64,000 nt of DNA, taken from positions 62,001-126,000 of the forward strand of contig NZ_JAQSLK010000004.1 in NCBI RefSeq assembly GCF_028649595.1. The letters run 5' to 3'. The stretch is from Campylobacter magnus. Lineage in GTDB: Bacteria > Campylobacterota > Campylobacteria > Campylobacterales > Campylobacteraceae. The notes beneath the pieces were generated by a model. The model did no database searches, was not told the origin of the DNA, and saw only the letters and a list, made by a program, of their open reading frames with translations. A program made the position numbers and the translations under genes. Shown in pieces: positions 1 through 8,537 of the stretch (position 1 is the first letter of the stretch; each line of letters begins with the position of its first letter).

Positions 1-261
1 AGCAAGCGTGGGCTTTTTGTATTTAGGCTTTTGGCTATGCTTATGGTTTTTGTGGGGGCTCAGCTTAGCCTTAGCCTTGCGTGGGATTTGGCTGATGTGT
101 TTATGGGCTTTATGGCTAGTGTAAATATAGTAGCAATTTTGCTACTTAGCAATATAGCCGTGCGTGTGCTAAAAGACTATCAAAAACAAAGAAAAGAAGG
201 AAAAAATCCAGTATTTAAAGCCAGCGATGTAGGTATAAACAATACTGAGTTTTGGAAGTAA
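1..261 (+). CDS. Sodium:alanine symporter family protein, C-terminal fragment
   Basis: The frame is open from base 1, so this is the 3' end of a gene that begins outside the window. About 86 residues remain: a final hydrophobic segment pair (LSLSLAWDLADVFMGFMASVN and NIVAILLLSNIAVRVL) followed by a polar cytoplasmic tail. The W-DLAD-F-G-MA--N pattern followed by I-LL is typical of the last helices of the AGCS (AlsT/DagA) Na+:alanine/glycine symporters. Family assignment rests on this tail only. The stop is 22 bases before the first lic start codon; a direct functional link to the lic genes is not implied. Confidence 0.72.
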   Translation, partial: SKRGLFVFRLLAMLMVFVGAQLSLSLAWDLADVFMGFMASVNIVAILLLSNIAVRVLKDYQKQRKEGKNPVFKASDVGINNTEFWK

Positions 262-264
262 GAA

Positions 265-306
265 ATGCTTATAGGTGATTTAAATGGGGGGGGGGCGTAT
301 GAATGA
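265..306 (+). promoter_or_regulatory. G10 phase-variation tract with staggered start codons
   Basis: Ten consecutive G lie at 286-295. ATG codons sit at 265, 284 and 299. The ATG at 284 has an AGGTGA ribosome site at 273-278 and, with ten G, reads in frame into the kinase. One G more or fewer makes that frame stop within a few codons. The ATG at 265 is out of frame now (stop at 304-306) but would be in frame with nine G. The ATG at 299 is downstream of the tract and always in frame, but lacks a normally spaced ribosome site unless the G run acts as one. Homopolymeric G tracts are the standard slippage sites of Campylobacter. Confidence 0.8.
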
Positions 307-1150
307 GATTAAAAGGCTCTTTGAGGCTATCACGCCTTTTAAAGCCCTTCAAATCACAAAAATTGGTGGAATGACAAATACTAATTATTTAGTTAAAAGT
401 GACGCAAATCATTATATCCTTAGAATTCCACCAAAAAACGCACAAGCTATAATAAATAGAGAACAAGAAAAACATATAGAAAAAGCACTTATGGGGGAGA
501 GTATAAGCGCAAAATGCTTGTATTTTGATAGCAAAACAGGCATAAAAATAACAGAGTTTATAAACGCAAAAACTCTAAACTTCACAGATATGGGAAAACA
601 TTTTAACGCCCTTGCTAATAAACTAAAAGCTCTACACACTTCAAAACTAGATTTTAAATACCACTTTAATCCTGCTGATGAGATGAAAAAGTATCTAGAA
701 TTTGCTAGGAATTCTAGTTTTTGGTTTGATGAGCTTAAAAAAGGCTTAGAGCCTTTTTATCATCACTTAGAAAAAGTTAAAAATATAAATCAAAAATATT
801 TTAACACTGAGTTTGTTTTTGCCCCTACGCATGGGGATTTGGTGCCACAAAATATATTAGTAAGCGATAAAGATATTAGACTAATTGACTGGGAGTACGC
901 TGGGCTAAATGATCCGTGTTGGGACTTGGCATCATTTATAATAGAGTGTGAGCTTGGCTTGGAGCTTGAAAATGAGTTTTTGCTAGCATATGGTGCAGAT
1001 GAGATAAAAAGGCAAAAAATAAAGTATTATAAAAACCTTGTAGATATACTATGGGCTGTGTGGGCAGTGGCAAAAAGCGATGAAAACACAAATTACATAG
1101 ACTATGCAAAAACTAGGCTAAATGCTGCTTTAAATAGAGATGAAATATGA
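284..1150 (+). CDS. licA: LicA-like choline/ethanolamine kinase, phase-variable (currently in frame)
   Basis: This aminoglycoside-phosphotransferase-fold kinase would phosphorylate choline in the cytoplasm as the first step of phosphorylcholine decoration of surface glycan. The N-lobe carries GGMTNTNYLV near residue 28. The catalytic loop HGDLVPQN is at about 182-190 and the metal-binding DWEYAGLNDPCWDLA at about 201-215, the characteristic choline/ethanolamine kinase signature. Length (288 aa) is normal. Start 284 is chosen for its AGGTGA site, and it places the G10 tract inside the first codons. The stop overlaps the next start (ATGA), so it is translationally coupled to the permease gene. 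Residues 133-146 are encoded partly by two copies of the genomic GAATTC repeat. Confidence 0.85.
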   Translation: MGGGRMNEIKRLFEAITPFKALQITKIGGMTNTNYLVKSDANHYILRIPPKNAQAIINREQEKHIEKALMGESISAKCLYFDSKTGIKITEFINAKTLNFTDMGKHFNALANKLKALHTSKLDFKYHFNPADEMKKYLEFARNSSFWFDELKKGLEPFYHHLEKVKNINQKYFNTEFVFAPTHGDLVPQNILVSDKDIRLIDWEYAGLNDPCWDLASFIIECELGLELENEFLLAYGADEIKRQKIKYYKNLVDILWAVWAVAKSDENTNYIDYAKTRLNAALNRDEI

Positions 1151-1980
1151 TTTTTGGTTTATTTAGCGGTATTTTTTGGGCACTTGATACGATAGTGCTT
1201 TCTTATATAAGTGCGTTTGTGCTTATTATTTGCTTTTTTCATGATTTTATTGCTGTTTGGCTGCTATTTTTTACTAGCAAAATAAATCTAAAAAAGCAAG
1301 AGCTAAAAATCCTAATCCTAGCTGGTATTGCTGGTGGGCTTGGTATGATTTTATATTTGCTTGGCATTTATCTCTCATCAGCCAGTATAGCTGGAGTGCT
1401 TAGTAGCTTGTATCCTATATTTAGTGCGGTTTTAGCTCATTTTGTTTTAAGAGAGTATTTGAGTTTGTTAGGGTATTTTGGCTTGGTTTTGGCTATTTTT
1501 GGCACTTTTATGCTTTTTAATATAAATTTAAACGAGTTTAGCTTTCTTGGTGCTTTTTGTGCGCTTGGCTGCGCTTTTTGCTGGGGTAGTGAGTGCGTGA
1601 TAGTAAAACTTGCGCTAAATAAAGGCACAGATGAAAAAACAGCACTTTTTATAAGGCAATGTGTTAGCAGCTTTTTTTCTTTTGTAGGAATTCTAGCTGT
1701 ATTTAGCCTAGGTAAACTTGATTTTAGCCAGAGCAATCTTTATCTTGTTTGTGTTGCTAGCGTTTTAGGCACTATTTCGTATTTGTTTTATTACAAAGCA
1801 ATCAGCAAACTTGGTGCGCTAAAAGCCATGGGACTAAATATCTCATACTCAGCATGGATAGTGGTTTTTGGTGTATTTTTTGGTAGTCAAATAAATATGT
1901 ATTTATTGCTTTGTGCTCTCATTATAATTTTTGGATGCTTGCTTAGCAATGCAAAAACTATAAAAATTGAGGTAAAATGA
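1147..1980 (+). CDS. licB: LicB-like choline permease (DMT/EamA family)
   Basis: The 277-residue protein is almost wholly hydrophobic with about ten membrane segments and the two-fold EamA repeat, including the SSLYPIFSAVLAHFVLREYLS motif near residues 85-105 that marks the end of the first repeat. LicB of Haemophilus imports choline from the host for phosphorylcholine synthesis; position between a choline kinase and a cytidylyltransferase gene strongly suggests the same substrate here. It overlaps both neighbours by ATGA junctions. The general DMT family transports many substrates, so choline is inferred from context. Confidence 0.8.
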   Translation: MIFGLFSGIFWALDTIVLSYISAFVLIICFFHDFIAVWLLFFTSKINLKKQELKILILAGIAGGLGMILYLLGIYLSSASIAGVLSSLYPIFSAVLAHFVLREYLSLLGYFGLVLAIFGTFMLFNINLNEFSFLGAFCALGCAFCWGSECVIVKLALNKGTDEKTALFIRQCVSSFFSFVGILAVFSLGKLDFSQSNLYLVCVASVLGTISYLFYYKAISKLGALKAMGLNISYSAWIVVFGVFFGSQINMYLLLCALIIIFGCLLSNAKTIKIEVK

Positions 1981-2663
1981 ACGCTATTATCTTAGCAGCA
2001 GGGCTTGGCAGCAGGCTAAAAGATATCACGCAAAAAACTCACAAAGCACTATTAAAGGTCTTTGATGAGCCAAATATCGAAAGGACAATTAAGTTTTTAA
2101 AAGAAATAAATGTGGATGAAATCTGCGTAGTGACTGGATATAAAGCAGAGGATTTTTTGTATTTAGAGAGTAAGTTTGGCGTAAAATTACTTTTTAATAA
2201 AAACTTTGCCACACAAAATAATCTAAGCTCCTTTTGTGTGGCATTAGAGTTTTTTGGTGATAGTTTTATCATAGATGCTGATGTGGTAATGCTAAAAAAT
2301 ATCTTAAAACAAGAAAAAAACTCTACTTTATACACTACGATTAGAAACTCGCCCAAAAAAGAATGGATACTAAAAACCAAAAATGGCTTTGCTAACAAGA
2401 TTGAGATTGCTAGCAAAAAAGAACCATCTTTGCTTGGGATTTCGTATTTTAGCAAAGATGACGCTCTTAAAATCAAAGAAAAAATAAGCACTCTAAAACA
2501 AGAATTCTTTAATGACAGGAAGCTTTATTATGACAATGTTATTGCTAGTATGTATGATAAAATACAAATAAAGCAAAGAATAATAAATAATTCGCTAGTA
2601 TGCGAAATAGATGATTTGGATGATATAAAAGAATTAGAAGAAAAAATGGCAAGGAAAATATAA
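1977..2663 (+). CDS. licC: LicC-like CTP:phosphocholine cytidylyltransferase
   Basis: The N-terminus AIILAAGLGSRLKDITQKTHKALLKV is the nucleotide-binding G-x-G-x-R ... P/HK-LL signature of sugar-phosphate nucleotidyltransferases, here with H in place of P before KALL. VTGYKAEDF and the metal-binding DADVV (about residue 100) follow, and CEIDDLDDIKELE near the C-terminus is the typical second acidic motif. The 228 aa length matches LicC, which makes CDP-choline for transfer to LOS or teichoic acid. Overlaps licB (ATGA) and abuts the next gene (TAATG), so all four lic genes appear to be one transcript. Confidence 0.83.
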   Translation: MNAIILAAGLGSRLKDITQKTHKALLKVFDEPNIERTIKFLKEINVDEICVVTGYKAEDFLYLESKFGVKLLFNKNFATQNNLSSFCVALEFFGDSFIIDADVVMLKNILKQEKNSTLYTTIRNSPKKEWILKTKNGFANKIEIASKKEPSLLGISYFSKDDALKIKEKISTLKQEFFNDRKLYYDNVIASMYDKIQIKQRIINNSLVCEIDDLDDIKELEEKMARKI

Positions 2664-3517
2664 TGGCAAAAGTAGTGATTTTTGGCACAGGCGCAGCTGG
2701 TAGAGCTATATATAGAGCTATCAAAGACAAAGATGATATAGTAGCTTTCATAGATAATTCGCCTAGTAAAATAAATACTTTTTACAAAGGAATAAAAATC
2801 ATCGCTCCAGCAGAGCTAAAAAAGCTAAACTTTGATGCTGTGCTTATAGGTGGGGTGTGGGCTGATGAGATGAGTGCTCAGCTATTAAACTTAGGCATAA
2901 GCAAAGAAAAAATAAAACTAATAGATGATAAAGACATAAGCTACTCGGCTGATAATAGGGCTAAAACTACAAATTACTATGTAAAAAGCTTAGTAGGAAT
3001 TCTAGATGAACTAGGCTATGATTATTTTATAGATGGTTCAGGCTTGCTTAGTATTTTACGCAAAAGAGAATTAAGCGTAGTTAGCGATGTAGATATTATG
3101 CTTTTTGAGAATAAAAGTTTATCTAATTTAGCCAATATTCTACCCCAGGTTTTTCCTGAATTAAATATTGAAATTAGATATTGTCAAAAAGATTACGCTG
3201 CGAGAAAAAAAGGTGATATATTTAATATCATTATAAGTGATAATAGCGAAGAAAAGATGGTCTTAGATATAAATGCATATGATAAATATAAAAACTTCTA
3301 TACCTTGCCTTATAATGAAAAATATTTTTATATCCCAAAAGAGTTTTTAGATGAGTTAATTAGTCTTGATTATAAGGATTTTAAGCTAAAAGCTCCAAAA
3401 CGATATGATGAGTATCTAAGTTTAGTGTATGGCAAAAACTACTTAGAAATTCCAAAGCAATTTTTGGCAAATGACTATGGAAATTTGGTAGATTTTCAAA
3501 CATTAAAAAAGCTATAA
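2663..3517 (+). CDS. LicD-like phosphocholine transferase fused to an N-terminal nucleotide-binding-like domain
   Basis: Residues 1-95 form a Rossmann-like domain (VVIFGTGAAGRAIYRAI, then DIVAFIDNSPSK) like those preceding PglD-type and other sugar-modifying enzymes. From about residue 110 the protein resembles the LicD/nucleotidyltransferase fold: YFIDGSGLLSILRKRELS, then SDVDIML with the paired acidic residues, and a C-terminal APKRYDEYLSLVYGKNYLE like the closing motif of LicD proteins. In context it should be the last step, moving phosphocholine from CDP-choline to a glycan acceptor. The fusion is unlike the simple LicD of Haemophilus. Homology of the C-terminal part is from motif reading and should be treated as probable, not certain. 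Confidence 0.66.
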   Translation: MAKVVIFGTGAAGRAIYRAIKDKDDIVAFIDNSPSKINTFYKGIKIIAPAELKKLNFDAVLIGGVWADEMSAQLLNLGISKEKIKLIDDKDISYSADNRAKTTNYYVKSLVGILDELGYDYFIDGSGLLSILRKRELSVVSDVDIMLFENKSLSNLANILPQVFPELNIEIRYCQKDYAARKKGDIFNIIISDNSEEKMVLDINAYDKYKNFYTLPYNEKYFYIPKEFLDELISLDYKDFKLKAPKRYDEYLSLVYGKNYLEIPKQFLANDYGNLVDFQTLKKL

Positions 3518-3563
3518 ATTGCTAAAATTTTATAAATTTATTCTAAACTTACTTATTTTTTGC

Positions 3564-3569
3564 TAGAAT
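3564..3569 (+). promoter_or_regulatory. Probable -10 box for dapB
   Basis: TAGAAT within TTTTTGCTAGAATTC, an extended TGC -10 with a T-rich stretch upstream as in Campylobacter sigma-70 promoters. It lies 28 bases before the dapB start, with ribosome site AAAGGA at 3586-3591. Confidence 0.55.
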
Positions 3570-3596
3570 TCAAGGCTTTATTTTTAAAGGATAAAA

Positions 3597-4358
3597 ATGG
3601 TAAAAGTAGGAATTTTTGGCGCAAATGGCAAAATGGGGCGAGAGATAATCGCAAACTTAGATGGCTCTGGGGCTGTTCTAGCAGGGGCTTATGAGCGTGA
3701 CCCAGCAAGCATAGCTGATCTTAAAGATGCTGTAAAGACTAGCCTTAAAGAGCTTTTTAGCAGTTGCGATGTGGTGATTGATTTTAGCGTGGCTGCTGCT
3801 AGCTTGGAGCTAATAAACTATGCTAGAACAAACCCAAAAGCGCTAGTAATAGGCACCACAGGACTTGGGGATCAGGGCGAAAATCTAATAAATCTAGCAA
3901 GTAATTCTATGCCGATTTTACAAGCTACAAATATGAGTCTTGGAGTAGCCGTGCTAAATAAGCTCTCAAAACTTGCTAGTAAAGCACTAGAAGACTTTGA
4001 TATAGAAATCTGCGAAATGCACCACCGCCGCAAAGTAGATAGCCCAAGTGGCACTGCTCTAACCTTGGCTACAAGCGTGGCGCAAGCTAGAAATCTAGAT
4101 CTAAATAAAGTGCGAGTTAGCGGCAGGGACGGACAAGTAGGTGCTAGAAGCAAAGATGAAATAGCTGTAATGAGCCTAAGGGGTGGAGATATCGTAGGTC
4201 GCCACACGGTGGGCTTTTATAATGATGGAGAGTTTATAGAGCTAAATCACACCGCTACAAGCCGTGCTACTTTTGCCAAAGGTGCTATAAAAGCAGCTAT
4301 TTGGCTAGCTAATAAAGAGCCAAAGAGATATAGCATAGATGATTGTTTGGGACTATAA
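3597..4358 (+). CDS. dapB: 4-hydroxy-tetrahydrodipicolinate reductase
   Basis: Reduces hydroxy-tetrahydrodipicolinate with NAD(P)H in the diaminopimelate/lysine pathway, feeding peptidoglycan. The Rossmann motif [14 protein letters not shown] is at the N-terminus, and the catalytic signature [16 protein letters not shown] at about residues 141-156 holds the two histidines and the lysine expected. Full length at 253 aa with the family C-terminus [15 protein letters not shown]. The stop is two bases before purF, so the two are probably cotranscribed from the promoter just upstream. Confidence 0.96.
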   Translation: MVKVGIFGANGKMGREIIANLDGSGAVLAGAYERDPASIADLKDAVKTSLKELFSSCDVVIDFSVAAASLELINYARTNPKALVIGTTGLGDQGENLINLASNSMPILQATNMSLGVAVLNKLSKLASKALEDFDIEICEMHHRRKVDSPSGTALTLATSVAQARNLDLNKVRVSGRDGQVGARSKDEIAVMSLRGGDIVGRHTVGFYNDGEFIELNHTATSRATFAKGAIKAAIWLANKEPKRYSIDDCLGL

Positions 4359-4360
4359 AA

Positions 4361-5731
4361 ATGTGCGCAATAGTTGGAATCATAAATAGCGAACACGCAG
4401 CAAAATCAGCGTATTATGGACTTTTTGCTATGCAGCACAGAGGTCAAGAAGCAAGCGGTATAAGCGCAAATTTTGAGCATAAAATCAGCACCATAAAAGC
4501 AAAAGGTCTAGTAACAGAGGTTTTTAGCGAAGAAAAACTAAATACGCTAAAAGGCGCAATGGCAATAGGGCATAACCGCTACTCAACCGCTGGCAAAGAA
4601 AGTGGCAATGACGCCCAGCCAGTAGCTGCTAGGTATGCTTTGGGCGAGATTAGCATCGTTCATAATGGCAATCTTGTAAATAAAAAAGAAGTAAGAGAAA
4701 GCCTAGTAAAAAACGGCGCAATCTTTCAAAGCAATATGGATACTGAAAACATACTCCACCTAATCGCAAAAAGCTCAGCACCAAAGCTAAAAGATAGAAT
4801 AATAGAAGCCCTAAAAGAGATAAAAGGCGCATACTGCCTACTTATAATGAGCCGCAAAAAGGTCTTTGCTGTGCGTGATGCATACGGTGTGAGGCCACTA
4901 AGCATAGGTAGGCTAAAAGATGGCGGATATATCGTAGCTAGTGAGACTTGTGCTTTTGATTTGCTAGGGGCTAGCTTCGTGCGTGATGTAGAACCTGGCG
5001 AAATGATCATCTTTGAAGAGGGTAAAGACAGCTTTGAGAGCATAAAAATCTTTGAGAGTGAGCCTAGAATTTGTGCTTTTGAATATATTTATTTTGCTAG
5101 GCCAGATAGCGTGATAGAGGGAAAAAGCGTATATGAGATGAGAAAACGCCTTGGCGCAGCACTAGCAAATAAAAGCTGTGAAAATTCCTGCGATACTTGC
5201 GGTAACATAAAAGCAAAAGCCGATCTAGTAATACCTGTGCCTGACTCTGGCGTGCCAGCAGCACTTGGATATGCGCAGAGTGCGAATATTCCTTTTGAGA
5301 TGGCAATAGTAAGGAATCACTATGTAGGCAGAACTTTTATAGAACCAACGCAAGAAATTCGCAATCTAAAAGTAAAACTAAAGCTAAATCCTATGAGCTC
5401 AGTTTTAGCAGGAAAAAGCATAGTAGTAATCGATGATAGCATAGTGCGTGGCACAACTAGCAAGCGCATAGTAGAGATGCTTCGCCACGCAGGTGCAAAA
5501 GAAATTCACATGAAAATCGCAGCCCCACAAATCCGCTATGCTGAGGTTTATGGCATAGATACGCCAAACCGTGATGAGCTAATAAGTGCCAAGAAAACTT
5601 GCGCTCAGATTTGCGAGTATATAGGCGCTGATAGTTTGGAATTCCTAAGCATTGATGAGCTCGTAAAAGCTCTTGGAGATGAGAGAAAATACTCTCTTGT
5701 TAGTTTTGATGGTAATTATTTCATAAAATGA
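4361..5731 (+). CDS. purF: Amidophosphoribosyltransferase
   Basis: First step of de novo purine synthesis: glutamine plus PRPP to phosphoribosylamine. The start at 4361 is required because the glutaminase nucleophile is Cys2 exposed after Met removal (MCAIVGI). An upstream in-frame ATG at 4343 lies within dapB and would bury this cysteine. GHNRYSTAG and HNGNLVN belong to the Ntn glutaminase domain (about 1-235). The C-terminal phosphoribosyltransferase domain has the PRPP loop VVIDDSIVRGTTS. 456 residues is normal for the family. SLEFLS near the end contains a GGAATTCCTA stretch of the repeat family. Confidence 0.96.
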   Translation: MCAIVGIINSEHAAKSAYYGLFAMQHRGQEASGISANFEHKISTIKAKGLVTEVFSEEKLNTLKGAMAIGHNRYSTAGKESGNDAQPVAARYALGEISIVHNGNLVNKKEVRESLVKNGAIFQSNMDTENILHLIAKSSAPKLKDRIIEALKEIKGAYCLLIMSRKKVFAVRDAYGVRPLSIGRLKDGGYIVASETCAFDLLGASFVRDVEPGEMIIFEEGKDSFESIKIFESEPRICAFEYIYFARPDSVIEGKSVYEMRKRLGAALANKSCENSCDTCGNIKAKADLVIPVPDSGVPAALGYAQSANIPFEMAIVRNHYVGRTFIEPTQEIRNLKVKLKLNPMSSVLAGKSIVVIDDSIVRGTTSKRIVEMLRHAGAKEIHMKIAAPQIRYAEVYGIDTPNRDELISAKKTCAQICEYIGADSLEFLSIDELVKALGDERKYSLVSFDGNYFIK

Positions 5732-5741
5732 AAGGATAAAA

Positions 5742-6554
5742 ATGTTAAAAAAATTGTTTTTAGTTGCGCTGTTTTTTGCGCTAAGTATGGCAGAAGAACC
5801 TGCTATAAAACCTGATCTAAAAATCGGCGACAATGAAATATATGTAATTTCATTGCTTGAAGCTAGCGTAGATCCTGATTTGCTAGTCCCAGAAAATACA
5901 AGCGATGAACAGCTTATAGAGCAAACTTACTCAAAAGATACTGACCCAAGGCTATATAATGTCGTGCTAGTAAAAAATCCTGATTTTACCATGCTTATTG
6001 ATACTGGACTTTCAAGCACGACTTCAAAGCTAAAAGCAGAGCTAAAAAAACGAGGTGTAAAACCTGATCAAATCACGCAAGTAGCGGTCTCTCACGGACA
6101 TCCTGACCACATCGGTGGGCTTGGAGAGACTGGAGCGACTTTTGCCAATGCTACTTTGCTCATAAACAAAGCTGAGTATGAATACTGGATGAAAAAAGGC
6201 GATGATAAGACCAAAAAACGCCTAAATATGTATAAAAAGCGCATGTTATTTTATATGAACGGAGAAAATCTAGTTACTAAAAATTCTAACATAAAGCCGA
6301 TTTTTGTCCCAGGGCACACTCCTGGAATGACGATTTTTAACTTCAATGATGAGTTTTATGACATCGCTGATATGATATATGCTTTTGATGTGCAAATCAA
6401 ACGCCCAGAAATCGCTCACATCTATGATATAGACAAAAAATCAGCTGTGGCTGAACGCAAAAAAATCTTAGAAATTTTTAAGAAAAACCCAGATATAAAG
6501 GTCATGGGCACACACTTTCCTTACAGCGAGCCTGAGCCACTAGAAGTGCCTTAA
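5742..6554 (+). CDS. Exported MBL-fold metallo-hydrolase (AHL-lactonase-like family)
   Basis: A signal peptide (MLKKLFLVALFFALSMA-EEP) directs this 270-residue protein out of the cytoplasm. The metallo-beta-lactamase fold is shown by VSHGHPDHIGG at about residues 116-126 (HxHxDH), VPGHTPGM near 190 and a late GTHFPYSEP. The closest recognisable group is the N-acyl-homoserine-lactonase-like branch, but the export signal and the lack of known AHL signalling in Campylobacter argue against assuming that substrate. It follows purF by 10 bases with an AAAGGA ribosome site. The true substrate cannot be told from sequence. Confidence 0.8.
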   Translation: MLKKLFLVALFFALSMAEEPAIKPDLKIGDNEIYVISLLEASVDPDLLVPENTSDEQLIEQTYSKDTDPRLYNVVLVKNPDFTMLIDTGLSSTTSKLKAELKKRGVKPDQITQVAVSHGHPDHIGGLGETGATFANATLLINKAEYEYWMKKGDDKTKKRLNMYKKRMLFYMNGENLVTKNSNIKPIFVPGHTPGMTIFNFNDEFYDIADMIYAFDVQIKRPEIAHIYDIDKKSAVAERKKILEIFKKNPDIKVMGTHFPYSEPEPLEVP

Positions 6555-6660
6555 AATAAACTCAAATCTAGAATTCCTAGTATAAATTTCTTAGGAATTC
6601 TGGAATTCCTAGAATAAATCTAGAATTCCTAGTATAAATTTCCTAGGAATTCTAGAATTC
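6555..6660. repeat. GAATTC-palindrome cluster between converging genes
   Basis: About eight GAATTC cores in 106 bases, alternately written as TAGAATTCCTAG and GGAATTCTGG or GGAATTCTAG. The lpxB stop codon TAG on the minus strand is part of the last unit. The cluster lies between two genes that converge, where a bidirectional terminator would be expected. Confidence 0.85.
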
Positions 6661-7704
6661 CTAGTGGCTTTTTTCTAGCAAAATCTTTGCTACATTTGCG
6701 CTTGCGCCGTGGCTTAGATATTTTTTTAGCTTCAAGCAGCCCTTGGCAAAGGCGCTAGTATCACAGTCTTTATACGCAGCTAAAAGCGCAGCCGCACTTA
6801 CCTCATCTTGGATTAGCTCAGCGTGAAGCGCAGCTTGTCCAAGAAAATCAAAAATAATATTTGCTAGCCCGATATGCTTTAACTTTCGTACAAAAAGTCT
6901 AGCCAAAAACACATCAATCGCCTTTGCCTTGTAGCACAGCACAAAAGGCGTGCCAATAAGCGCTGCTTGAAGCGTAGCTGTACCAGAACAAATAAAAGCA
7001 AAATCAGCTTGCGCCAAAAGAGAGTTTGCATCATAGCTTAGCTCAAAACCGCTAGTATCGCCGTAATACTCGCTTTCCTTGCCTTTTAGATGCGCTGGGA
7101 CAGCGATGATTTTTCTGCCATCAAGCTTACTAGCAAGCTCTCTAAAAACCGGCATAAGCCGCCAAATCTCACTTCGCCTAGAACCTGGCAAAAAGGCAAT
7201 TATTCCGCTTTTTTGCTTGCTTTTTTCTACCTTTATCTCATCTAAAAGTGGGTGTCCTACAAACTTACAGGGCGTTCCAAAATACTCACGCTCAAAGGGC
7301 AAAATGCTAAGTAGATTTTCGCAGTTTTGCGCTAAAATCTTAGCTCTATATTCTTTCCACGCCCAAACTTGTGGCAAGATGTAGTAATTTACCTTTATAT
7401 TTGCTTTTTTTAAAGCCTTAGCTAGTGGCATGTTAAAGGCTGGAGAGTCGATTAGCAGCACGGTATCGCAGTCTTTTGCAAGCTCTACCATTTTTTTTAA
7501 AGCCCTTTTTGCCTTAGCAATTAGCCCTAAAACCTCTACAAAGCCCATTGCGCTAAACTCGCTGCTTTTGTGTAAAGCCCCACTATAACCCTCAAGCTCA
7601 AAAATACCGCAAAGCTCTATTTTTTCGTGCTTTTCTAGTTCTTTTATCACATGAGAGAGATGTAAGTTCGCAGAAGCCTCCAAGGCTGAGATTAGAATTT
7701 TCAT
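6661..7704 (-). CDS. lpxB: Lipid-A-disaccharide synthase
   Basis: Glycosyltransferase (GT19) joining UDP-diacylglucosamine and lipid X to form the lipid A disaccharide at the inner membrane. The N-terminus KILISALEASANLHLSHVI matches LpxB (usual GE-SGD region replaced by ALEASANLH, as seen in campylobacteria). YYILPQVWAWKEYRA, FVGHPLLDE, LPGSRRSEI and CSGTATLQAALIGTPFVLCYKA follow in order. 347 aa is slightly short but complete. Divergent from surE, with 44 bases between the starts. The stop is supplied by a repeat copy. Confidence 0.95.
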   Translation of the reverse strand: MKILISALEASANLHLSHVIKELEKHEKIELCGIFELEGYSGALHKSSEFSAMGFVEVLGLIAKAKRALKKMVELAKDCDTVLLIDSPAFNMPLAKALKKANIKVNYYILPQVWAWKEYRAKILAQNCENLLSILPFEREYFGTPCKFVGHPLLDEIKVEKSKQKSGIIAFLPGSRRSEIWRLMPVFRELASKLDGRKIIAVPAHLKGKESEYYGDTSGFELSYDANSLLAQADFAFICSGTATLQAALIGTPFVLCYKAKAIDVFLARLFVRKLKHIGLANIIFDFLGQAALHAELIQDEVSAAALLAAYKDCDTSAFAKGCLKLKKYLSHGASANVAKILLEKSH

Positions 7705-7748
7705 AGATTAACCTTTTTTTGATATTATACCACACAAAAAGGCAAGAA

Positions 7749-8537
7749 ATGAAAAATATCCTACTTACAAACGACGATGGCTACGACGCAAAGGGCATTA
7801 GAGAATTACACAAAGCACTAAAAGAGCGTTTTAAAGACGCAAATATCTGGCTAATAGCACCGCATTTACAAAAATCAGCTTGTTCGCACTCTATTACCTT
7901 ACACCACCCTTTAAGACTAAAAAAACATGAAAAAGATATTTATAGCCTACATGACGGCACGCCTAGTGATTGCGTGTATGTAGGGCTTTCAAAGCTTTTT
8001 GATGGTAAAATTGATCTGGTAATTAGCGGTGTAAATCACGGCGCAAACTTAGGTGAAGATATCAGCTACTCAGGGACTTGCGCTGGGGCTATGGAGGCAG
8101 TATTGCGTGGAGTGCCAGCCCTTGCTAGTTCGCTGTATTACGAAAATGACAGCATAGAAAAATACAGCTACGACCTAGCCTGTAAAATCACCTGTGATAT
8201 AGCAGCAAGAATTCTAGAATTCCCTCCAAAGCTAGGAGAAAGAGAGTTTTTAAACCTAAATATCCCAGCTTGTTCTAAGACTGATTTTAAGGGGCTAAAA
8301 GTAGCCAAAACCGGCAAGCGAAACTATGATACCAAGCTTGATATACGCATTGACCCAAGAGGTGGCGAGTATATCTGGCTAGGTGAGCCTGATGTGGTAG
8401 CCACGCTAGAAAACGATGATTGCGACATCACTTTAATTACCAAAAACTTTGCCACGCTAAGTCCAATAAAGGTCGATATGTGCGCTCATGCTAGCCTTGA
8501 TGAGCTAGGGCTTTGGGCAAGGGGGATAAATGAGTAA
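7749..8537 (+). CDS. surE: 5'/3'-nucleotidase SurE
   Basis: Metal-dependent nucleoside-monophosphate phosphatase. The start is set at 7749 because the family begins exactly with MKNILLTNDDGYDAKGI, whose DD are metal ligands; the open frame upstream (from 7719) has no family similarity. SGVNHGANLGEDISYSGTCAGAMEA is the signature motif near residues 100-124. 262 aa is the normal length. ARILEFPPKLG at about 153-163 is encoded by a palindromic repeat copy (GAATTCTAGAATTCCC at 8211-8226). The end overlaps the next start by eight bases. Confidence 0.95.
   Translation: MKNILLTNDDGYDAKGIRELHKALKERFKDANIWLIAPHLQKSACSHSITLHHPLRLKKHEKDIYSLHDGTPSDCVYVGLSKLFDGKIDLVISGVNHGANLGEDISYSGTCAGAMEAVLRGVPALASSLYYENDSIEKYSYDLACKITCDIAARILEFPPKLGEREFLNLNIPACSKTDFKGLKVAKTGKRNYDTKLDIRIDPRGGEYIWLGEPDVVATLENDDCDITLITKNFATLSPIKVDMCAHASLDELGLWARGINE

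Noticed and set aside
31-261. Complete 76-residue protein starting at the ATG at 31
   Set aside because: The frame is open back to base 1 and the sequence is a symporter C-terminus, so it is a fragment of a gene starting outside the window.
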